Shown here: positions 1 through 4,814 of the stretch, one piece after another
How positions within the stretch are numbered: position 1 is the first letter of the stretch
How the letters are laid out: every line of letters starts with the position of its first letter
DNA from: Pseudomonadota bacterium
GTDB taxonomy: Bacteria; Pseudomonadota; Alphaproteobacteria; UBA2966; CAIVPW01
NCBI GenBank assembly: GCA_027625125.1
Contig: JAQBXG010000086.1
Location: 1-7,116, forward strand
Reading direction: 5' to 3'
Length of the DNA stretch: 7,116 nt
The notes under the pieces: generated by a model
Database searches by the model: none
The model's input: the letters and a program-made list of their open reading frames with translations, nothing else
What the model was told of the DNA's origin: nothing
Made by a program: the position numbers and the translations under genes

Positions 1-869
1 CCGCGGTGCTGGCCGGCGCCATCCGGGACTGCGCCGGTTGCGATTTCGCCGGCGCCGACCTTTCGGCGCTGGACCTGGCCGGGGCCGATCTGGCGCGGGC
101 CGATTTCAGCGGCGCCAACCTGTCCGGCGCCAATCTGTCCGGCGCCAACCTGGCCGGCGCCAATCTGGAAAGCGCACGGCTGGACGGCACCAACCTTGCC
201 GCCGCCGACCTGACCGACGCCAACCTGGCGCGGGCGTCCGGCGCCGACGCGGAATTCCGCGGGGCCGTGCTGGTTGGCGCGAACCTGCACCGGGCCGAAT
301 TCGAGCGGGCCAACTTCGAGGGCGCCGATCTTTCCCACGCGACCCTGAACCTGGTCATACTGCGCGAGGGCAACCTGCGCGGCACGCTGTTGAATTTGGC
401 GGATTTTTTCCTTGCCGACCTGACGTTCGTCGATATGTCGGATGCGTATATGTGGCAAGGCAACCTGCGCCGCGCACGGATGCAGAGGGTCGATATCTCC
501 GGCACCAGGTTCGTCGAATCCGATTTGCGCGAGGCGCGAATGTCCGGCACCACGACCACGCCGGAAACCAGCTTCGAGGAATCGTGGCTGGACGACACCA
601 ACCTGCGCGGGCTGGACCTGACCGGCGTCGACTTTTCCCGCGCACGGATGCGCAATGCGCTGTTGCGGGACTGTGACCTGACCAACGCGAACTTCGACCA
701 CGTGGATCTGCGCAACGGCGACCTGACCGACGCGATTCTGCTGGGGACGATCTTCGCCGACGCCAATCTGCTGAGCGCGGCGATGCCCCCGGACGGGGCT
801 GGCCGGGAACTGGCCGTCTACCGCAACACGACGATGCCCGACGGCAGTATCCGGAACGGCGCGCCCTAG
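1..869 (+). CDS. Pentapeptide-repeat protein, 5'-truncated by window edge
   Basis: The frame is open to the left edge. A GTG at base 6 could be a start, but it has no upstream context, so the gene probably begins outside the window. The visible 287 residues carry a long run of A(D/N)LXX pentapeptides (roughly residues 13-110), a less regular middle (about 110-195), and a second block (about 195-260). Such repeats fold as a right-handed quadrilateral beta-helix. The family has no single function: it includes gyrase-protecting DNA mimics, secreted proteins and many unknowns. A CxxC pair (Cys9 and Cys12 counted from the GTG) sits just before the first repeat; it could be a metal-binding or disulfide element, or a cap. 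The repeat core is partly encoded by near-identical 15-base units. Its TAG stop lies inside a CTAG shared with the converging gene on the other strand. The family call is firm; the role is unknown. Confidence 0.9.
   Translation, partial: AVLAGAIRDCAGCDFAGADLSALDLAGADLARADFSGANLSGANLSGANLAGANLESARLDGTNLAAADLTDANLARASGADAEFRGAVLVGANLHRAEFERANFEGADLSHATLNLVILREGNLRGTLLNLADFFLADLTFVDMSDAYMWQGNLRRARMQRVDISGTRFVESDLREARMSGTTTTPETSFEESWLDDTNLRGLDLTGVDFSRARMRNALLRDCDLTNANFDHVDLRNGDLTDAILLGTIFADANLLSAAMPPDGAGRELAVYRNTTMPDGSIRNGAP
111..170 (+). repeat. Four tandem 15-base units within the pentapeptide gene
   Basis: Units begin at 111, 126, 141 and 156, each starting GGCGCCAA(C/T)CTG and encoding G-A-N-L-S/A/E. 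They differ at only a few bases, so the array looks like recent unit duplication rather than only convergent protein repeats. Being 15 bases long, gain or loss of a unit keeps the reading frame. Confidence 0.85.
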
Positions 870-1648
870 CCGGGGACGTCGGGCGCGAAGACTTCGAACC
901 GCGTCGAACTTTCGAAGTCGCCGGGCCGGTAATTGCCGAGATCGTCCAGGCCATCCTGGCCGGGCTTGCGGAACAGATGCGTCTCCAGGTGGATGCGTTT
1001 TTCGCCCGGGAACAGCTTGTCGCAGGTCTGATTGATGTACAGGCCGCCGACATCGGCCTGGCCGGGCGACGGTTCGTGGTCGACGCATTCCCAGCCGGCG
1101 CGGCCGTAGCGGATCATGATTTGCTGCCGAAGCAGGTAGGCGAATCGCCGCTGGTCCAGCGGCGCGCGCGGATCGGTCACGACCCGGATGCCCTGGACCA
1201 CACCGCCGTCGTCCAGCAGCACCGACAGGATCACCGGGTGGCCGCCGACCTTGGTGCCGGTGTATTGCTCGAGCCAAAGCTGTTCGCCCTCCAGCTCGCG
1301 GTACAGCCGGACGACGAACTCGTTTTGGTCATCGTACCGGACATCGACCTCGCGGAGGCCGGTTGCCGGCTCCGGCGCGCACCGGCCGAAGTCCTCGAAG
1401 CCGTCGATGGGCTGGAATGGCGGGCCGCCGTTGCTGCCACATGCGTGTTCAAAATAGAAGTGGGGCAGGATTTCGCTGAGGTGCATGCCGACCCGGAGAT
1501 CGCGCACCTCGCCGCGTTCATAGTCCTCCGGTGTCAGATTCTGGAGCACGTCGAGGCCGAAGTCCTGCGCCGCGGCCGGACCCGGAACCGCGGCCAACGC
1601 CGCCGCCGCGACACAGATCGGAACCAGTACAGAGGGCGCGAAACGCAT
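866..1648 (-). CDS. Exported protein of unknown function with four cysteines
   Basis: I do not recognise a named family. The ATG at 1648 gives 260 residues with a clear signal peptide: MRF, then a hydrophobic Ala/Val-rich stretch to about residue 25, with likely cleavage near AAAQ/DFG (about residue 28). An upstream in-frame TTG at 1669 would add seven residues (MLKAESR) and blunt the signal peptide, so the ATG is preferred although no strong Shine-Dalgarno is visible. The mature part has four cysteines (70, 90, 188, 209), an even number suited to two disulfides in the periplasm. Visible segments include DLRVGMHLSEI (50-60), HACGSNGGPP (68-77), GLREVDVRYDD (98-107) and VTDPRAP (157-163), which read like conserved blocks of a folded domain. 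It diverges from the cytochrome c gene and converges on the pentapeptide gene, sharing the CTAG stop at 866-869. A periplasmic role near the alcohol-oxidation genes is inferred from location only. Confidence 0.8.
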   Translation of the reverse strand: MRFAPSVLVPICVAAAALAAVPGPAAAQDFGLDVLQNLTPEDYERGEVRDLRVGMHLSEILPHFYFEHACGSNGGPPFQPIDGFEDFGRCAPEPATGLREVDVRYDDQNEFVVRLYRELEGEQLWLEQYTGTKVGGHPVILSVLLDDGGVVQGIRVVTDPRAPLDQRRFAYLLRQQIMIRYGRAGWECVDHEPSPGQADVGGLYINQTCDKLFPGEKRIHLETHLFRKPGQDGLDDLGNYRPGDFESSTRFEVFAPDVPG

Positions 1649-1675
1649 GCGGGATTCGGCTTTCAACAACGGTTC

Positions 1676-1698
1676 GTACGGCTATGTACTTAGTGTAC
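1676..1698. promoter_or_regulatory. Cluster of three GTAC palindromes
   Basis: GTAC occurs at 1676-1679, 1686-1689 and 1695-1698, spaced 10 and 9 bases apart, or about one helical turn. It overlaps the proposed promoter of the leftward gene. The spacing suits a repeated regulator site, but no specific regulator can be named from it. Confidence 0.25.
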
Positions 1699-1715
1699 CT
1701 GTGGCTGCCTGACAA
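1687..1715 (-). promoter_or_regulatory. Weak promoter candidate for the four-cysteine exported protein
   Basis: On the minus strand TTGTCA (1710-1715) matches the sigma-70 -35 box at 5 of 6 positions. A 17-base spacer leads to TAAGTA (1687-1692), which is a poor -10 match. A start near 1680 would give a leader of about 30 bases before the ATG at 1648. A cluster of GTAC palindromes overlaps the -10 side. Confidence 0.3.
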
Positions 1716-1785
1716 TCCGCAGGGTACGGATCGGCGCGGCGGTCGGCGCACCGGTCCTGAGTCCGCCCATTCACGGGGATTCGCC

Positions 1786-1815
1786 TTGACGGACTGTCCG
1801 GACGGCCACGATACT
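1786..1815 (+). promoter_or_regulatory. Sigma-70-like promoter of the cytochrome c gene
   Basis: TTGACG (1786-1791; 5 of 6 to TTGACA), an 18-base spacer, then GATACT (1810-1815). The start of transcription would fall near 1822, leaving a leader of about 37 bases that contains the AGGAG ribosome site at 1845-1849. The spacer holds GTCCGGAC (1796-1803), an 8-base palindrome, and the overlapping GGACTGTCC (1791-1799), which together could be an operator. Confidence 0.6.
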
Positions 1816-1858
1816 CCGCCATTGGTTTCCCCGACGATTCTAGCAGGAGCGTTGCGTA

Positions 1859-2407
1859 ATGCGTGCAGCGGCAGTCAGCAACACCACCCCGGCAAGCCGA
1901 TTCTGGCTGATTTCCCTCGCCATGTTGGGCCTTGGCGTGCTTTTCCTTGTCGGCGTGCCGACCGCCGCCTTCGCCCAGGACGAGGCCCGCGCGGTGACGC
2001 TGGGGCGGCAGATTTACGCCGGCAAGGCGAACTGTTCCCAGTGCCACGGGTGGCACGCAAACGGCTTCAGCTCGCACATGGGGAACGGACCGTCCCTGCG
2101 GACGACGTCGCTGGACAGGGAGGGACTGGTCGAGACGATTTCGTGCGGCCGGCCCGGCACCTATATGCCATACCACATCGCCCTTGCCTTTACGCCGAGC
2201 TTCCCGTGCTATGGCATCAGCGACAAAGCCGATCTGGGCGGACTTGGCACCGCCGTGGGCATCCCGTTGCAGCCACGCGAGATCAACAATCTTGTCGAGT
2301 TCCTGCTGAAGGAGGTTGTCGGCGCCGGGCCAATCACCCTGGAATACTGCATTCGCTATTACGGGCCCGAATCGCGCAACTGTGACGAGTACCGCGGCGG
2401 CGCCTGA
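1859..2407 (+). CDS. Exported class I c-type cytochrome, candidate electron acceptor of the PQQ dehydrogenase
   Basis: The 182-residue protein has a long n-region and a signal peptide ending near AAFAQ/DEA (about residue 40). The haem c site is C59-S-Q-C62-H63, with H63 as the proximal ligand. M103 in GTYMPYH is the likely distal ligand. Four more cysteines (96, 117, 164, 175) lie outside the haem site, enough for two disulfides; C164 and C175 are in a short tail (LEYC...RNCDEY) after the normal cytochrome fold. The ATG at 1859 is set by AGGAG nine bases upstream. Small monohaem cytochromes of this kind (the role of MxaG/XoxG) accept electrons from PQQ alcohol dehydrogenases in the periplasm and pass them to an oxidase. 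This gene is on the opposite strand from, and about 2.4 kb away from, the dehydrogenase, so pairing is inferred. It is followed by its own terminator. The cytochrome identity is secure; the partner is not. Confidence 0.9.
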   Translation: MRAAAVSNTTPASRFWLISLAMLGLGVLFLVGVPTAAFAQDEARAVTLGRQIYAGKANCSQCHGWHANGFSSHMGNGPSLRTTSLDREGLVETISCGRPGTYMPYHIALAFTPSFPCYGISDKADLGGLGTAVGIPLQPREINNLVEFLLKEVVGAGPITLEYCIRYYGPESRNCDEYRGGA

Positions 2408-2435
2408 ATCGCCGGGCCGGCAAGCCCGGACTATG

Positions 2436-2464
2436 GGGGCGCGGGTTCCGCGCCCCTTTTTTTT
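2436..2464 (+). terminator. Intrinsic terminator after the cytochrome c gene
   Basis: A perfect 9-bp GC stem, GGGGCGCGG (2436-2444) and CCGCGCCCC (2448-2456), closes a GTT loop and is followed directly by eight T (2457-2464). It begins 28 bases after the cytochrome stop codon and should isolate that gene from the propeller gene downstream. Confidence 0.92.
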
Positions 2465-2490
2465 GCGGTGCGTGGACGGGGTGGTACGAT
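2462..2490 (+). promoter_or_regulatory. Possible promoter overlapping the terminator T-tract
   Basis: Only 33 bases separate the terminator from the propeller-protein ATG. TTTGCG (2462-2467) or TTGCGG (2463-2468) with a 17- or 16-base spacer to TACGAT (2485-2490; 4 of 6 to TATAAT) is the best promoter there. Transcription would begin about 2496-2498, at the ATG itself. Confidence 0.35.
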
Positions 2491-2497
2491 CCAAGGC

Positions 2498-4195
2498 ATG
2501 GCTTCCAAAGCAGCAGCAGCGCTTGTCGGCGCGGCGTTGGCATCGTTCGGGGCGCAGGCGGCCGAGGTGCGGTTCACCGACGTCACCGCCGAGGCCGGGA
2601 TTTCATACATCCAGCACTCGCTGCCGGCCGATCTGTATTACCCGGTGCATATGAGCGGCGGTGTCGCGGTCGGCGATTTCGACCGCGACGGGTATGTCGA
2701 TCTGTTCGTCACGCGACTGGCGGCGTCGAACATCCTGTACCGCAACATGTGCAACGGCACGTTTCGCGACGTCACGGCCGAGGCCGGTCTGGACGGCATG
2801 GTGATGGATTCGAACGGCGCCGGATGGGCCGACGTCGATCATGACGGCGATCTGGATCTGTACGTCACGGCGCTGTGGGACACGCGTTATTACCTGTTCA
2901 TCAACGACGGCGACGGGCGGTTCAGCGAGCAGGCGGTCCGGCGCGGGGCGGCGGTCGAGGGCGCCGACAGTCACTTCGGCTATAGCCCCGCCTTTGCCGA
3001 CTATGACGGCGACGGGTTCATCGACATTCACGTCACCGAATGGCGGCACGACGAGGTGAATCCCTCCGGCGCCCGGTCAAACGCCCGCCTGTTGCGCAAT
3101 CTGGGCGGCCGGGGCCCCGGATGGGCGGGCTATTTCGAGGATGTGACCGACACCGCCGGGGTGGCGCTTGACAACGTTCCGTCCACCAGCCTGAACGCCC
3201 AGGCCGGATCGTTTTCGTTTGCGTCGCAGTTCACCGACTTTGACGGCGACGGGCTGCTGGACCTGGCGGTGGCCAGTGATTTCGGCCAGAGCCGTTTGTT
3301 CTGGAACCGGGGCGACGGCACGTTTGTCGACGGCACGGTGGCGGCCGGCGTCGGCACCGACGAAAACGGCATGGGCCACGCGGTTGCCGACTTCGACGGC
3401 GACGGGTTGCTGGACTGGTTCGTCACATCGATTTCCGGCAAACAGCGGCTGAATCACACCGGCAATCGCCTGTACCGCAACCTGGGCGGCCGGCAATTCG
3501 TCGACGTGACCGACGACGCCGGGGTGCGCGACGGGTTATGGGGCTGGGCGGCTGTGGCGCTGGATTACGACAACGACGGCGATCTGGATCTGGCGATGTC
3601 GAACGGCGTTCTGTTCCCCGACGATTCCGACGGCGTCGGGTTCGACGACGACATGACGCGGCTGTGGCGCAACGACGGCCCCTGGAATTTCACGGAAGTA
3701 TCCGCCGATGCGGGTATTGCCGACGGCAAGGCCGGCAAGGGCATGGTGAAGCTGGATTACGACAACGACGGCGACCTTGATTTGTTCGTGGTCAACAACC
3801 GCGACCAGCCGATCCTGTACCGAAATGACGGCGGCAACGGCAACGGCTGGCTGCGGGTGGTGGCGACGGGGGCCGGGGTCGCCGCCGGCGCGCGGCTGAC
3901 CCTGGACATCGGTGACGGATCGCCGCCGCAGGTGCGCGAGCTGGAGGCCGGAAACGCCTTTCTGGGCCAGCATGAGCAGGTGGTCCATTTCGGGCTGGGG
4001 CCGGACGCAGGCACCATCGCCCGGCTCACGGTCCGCTGGCCCGACGGCGAGATCGACGAATTGACCGGCATCGCCCCGAACCAGGTTTTGGCGCTGCGGC
4101 GCGGCCACGCCGCCGCGGCTGCGGCGGCGCCGTCAAACGAGTGTCTGTATCCGCCGTTGCCCCGGGAGTCGGTGGCGGCGGGCGCAATCCGCTAG
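2498..4195 (+). CDS. Exported FG-GAP/VCBS beta-propeller protein with C-terminal ASPIC/UnbV domain
   Basis: The 565-residue product starts at the ATG that gives a compact signal peptide (MASKAAAALV..., cleavage near AQA/AEV, residue 22). A GTG 30 bases upstream would place MRGRGG before it and lies against the terminator, so it is less likely. Seven calcium-binding DxDxDGxxD-type motifs begin near residues 60, 112, 168, 247, 298, 356 and 420, as expected for a seven-bladed FG-GAP propeller. Residues about 455-535 match the ASPIC/UnbV module (GARLTLDIGDG, RELEAGNAFLGQ, VHFGLG, TVRWPDG, APNQVLAL). An alanine-rich linker and a short tail with one Cys follow. Family members (CRTAC1-like) are secreted or cell-surface, bind calcium, and lack a demonstrated enzymatic role in bacteria. 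No Shine-Dalgarno is evident (only AAGG abutting the ATG). Its stop interlocks with the converging gene at CTAG 4192-4195. Family is firm; function is unknown. Confidence 0.92.
   Translation: MASKAAAALVGAALASFGAQAAEVRFTDVTAEAGISYIQHSLPADLYYPVHMSGGVAVGDFDRDGYVDLFVTRLAASNILYRNMCNGTFRDVTAEAGLDGMVMDSNGAGWADVDHDGDLDLYVTALWDTRYYLFINDGDGRFSEQAVRRGAAVEGADSHFGYSPAFADYDGDGFIDIHVTEWRHDEVNPSGARSNARLLRNLGGRGPGWAGYFEDVTDTAGVALDNVPSTSLNAQAGSFSFASQFTDFDGDGLLDLAVASDFGQSRLFWNRGDGTFVDGTVAAGVGTDENGMGHAVADFDGDGLLDWFVTSISGKQRLNHTGNRLYRNLGGRQFVDVTDDAGVRDGLWGWAAVALDYDNDGDLDLAMSNGVLFPDDSDGVGFDDDMTRLWRNDGPWNFTEVSADAGIADGKAGKGMVKLDYDNDGDLDLFVVNNRDQPILYRNDGGNGNGWLRVVATGAGVAAGARLTLDIGDGSPPQVRELEAGNAFLGQHEQVVHFGLGPDAGTIARLTVRWPDGEIDELTGIAPNQVLALRRGHAAAAAAAPSNECLYPPLPRESVAAGAIR
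3559..3774 (+). repeat. Exact 24-base direct repeat between propeller blades six and seven
   Basis: The 24 bases at 3559-3582 recur exactly at 3751-3774, 192 bases (64 codons) apart in the same frame. Both encode LDYDNDGD, the core of a calcium-binding motif. The identity at synonymous positions points to recent blade duplication or gene conversion. Confidence 0.75.
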
Positions 4196-4677
4196 GGGTT
4201 GGGCGCCGGTTCTTCCGGGGCCAGCAGCCAGCCGGTGGCGACCGGCACGTCGAGCGCCACGTTGTACATGAACAGGCCCCATGCGGACGGATCGTCGGGG
4301 GCGCGCATGATGAATACCGCCGCCCGGCGCTGGAACGCCCAGTCGGACGAGTAGCAGGCGCGGATGTTCTCTGCGCCGTAGCCGGCCCTTTCGGCGAGGA
4401 AGGCGATGCCGCCCGCGAGGCTTTCGCGCTCCGCATCGCTGGCCGGGGCGCGGAGGTCCTTCAATACCTGGACGATCTTGTTCTCGCCGCCCAGCCCGGC
4501 GAAATTGCTGCGCTGGTGGGCTTCGGTCACCGCTTCGGCGGCAACGCGAGATACCTCGGGATCGTTACAGGCCGGCAATTCCTGGGCCGACGCCGGAACG
4601 GCCCAAAGCACCAGCAGCGCTGCCGCCGTGGCGGCCCACAGCAAACTTGTTTCAGTCATGAATTGAACGGCTCGCAT
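4192..4677 (-). CDS. Small exported protein of unknown function
   Basis: No family recognised. The frame has three plausible ATGs at 4689, 4677 and 4659, none with a Shine-Dalgarno. The one at 4677 is preferred: it gives MRAVQF with a positive n-region before a strong hydrophobic segment (TSLLWAATAAALLVLWAVPASA), and it lies seven bases after a promoter-like -10. This yields 161 residues with cleavage near ASAQ/ELP (about residue 32). The mature part of about 130 residues has two cysteines (37 in LPACNDPEV and 108 in IRACYSSDW), possibly a disulfide, and is mostly predicted helical by eye (RVAAEAVTEAHQ, ENKIVQVLKDLR, ERESLAGGIAFLAERAG). It lies downstream of the PQQ dehydrogenase on the same strand but beyond its terminator. 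Its stop shares CTAG with the propeller gene. The 4659 ATG (155 residues) remains possible. Confidence 0.7.
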   Translation of the reverse strand: MRAVQFMTETSLLWAATAAALLVLWAVPASAQELPACNDPEVSRVAAEAVTEAHQRSNFAGLGGENKIVQVLKDLRAPASDAERESLAGGIAFLAERAGYGAENIRACYSSDWAFQRRAAVFIMRAPDDPSAWGLFMYNVALDVPVATGWLLAPEEPAPNP

Positions 4678-4684
4678 TTGCAGA

Positions 4685-4713
4685 GACATAGCGTTTACGG
4701 CTAGCCGCGGCAA
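4685..4713 (-). promoter_or_regulatory. Promoter candidate for the small exported protein
   Basis: On the minus strand TTGCCG (4708-4713), a 17-base spacer, and TATGTC (4685-4690) are followed after seven bases by the ATG at 4677. Transcription would begin at or next to the start codon, which fits the absence of a ribosome site. Confidence 0.45.
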
Positions 4714-4752
4714 CCCGGCCCATCCGGCTTCGCGCGGGAATGCGCGGGGCGC

Positions 4753-4788
4753 AAACGAAATCCGGGGGCCGGTTTCCCGGCCCCCGGA
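4753..4788 (-). terminator. Intrinsic terminator of the PQQ dehydrogenase gene
   Basis: Read on the minus strand, a perfect 12-bp stem (arms 4777-4788 and 4761-4772, TCCGGGGGCCGG paired with its complement) closes a GAAA tetraloop and is followed by TTTCGTTT (4753-4760). It starts 26 bases past the dehydrogenase stop. The T-run is interrupted but the stem is exceptionally strong. On the plus strand there is no T-tract, so it is directional. Confidence 0.85.
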
Positions 4789-4814
4789 CTTTACGCGGTT
4801 ACAGGTACGCTGGA

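Noticed and set aside
977..1693. A 238-codon open frame on the plus strand opposite the four-cysteine exported protein
   Set aside because: The minus-strand frame has a signal peptide, paired cysteines and tight stop overlap; the plus frame shows no domain and runs through the upstream region of the real gene.
1531..2385. A 284-codon plus frame overlapping the cytochrome gene
   Set aside because: It overlaps the cytochrome c gene in another frame. The cytochrome frame has the haem motif, a ribosome site and a promoter; this frame has an arginine-rich shadow composition.
2436..2464. The hairpin after the cytochrome gene as an attachment site or repeat element
   Set aside because: The perfect GC stem followed by eight T directly after a stop codon is fully explained as an intrinsic terminator.
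2603..4108. Antisense frames under the propeller gene (for example 2603-3049, 3077-3496, 3536-4108)
   Set aside because: They mirror the repeated Asp-rich motifs of the propeller gene on the other strand and show repetitive AVAV/VVVI patterns, not independent domains.
4108..4129. 9-bp GC stem with GGCT loop near the end of the propeller gene as a terminator
   Set aside because: No T-run follows on either strand, it lies inside the coding region, and it is explained by the GCC/GCG codons of a poly-alanine linker.
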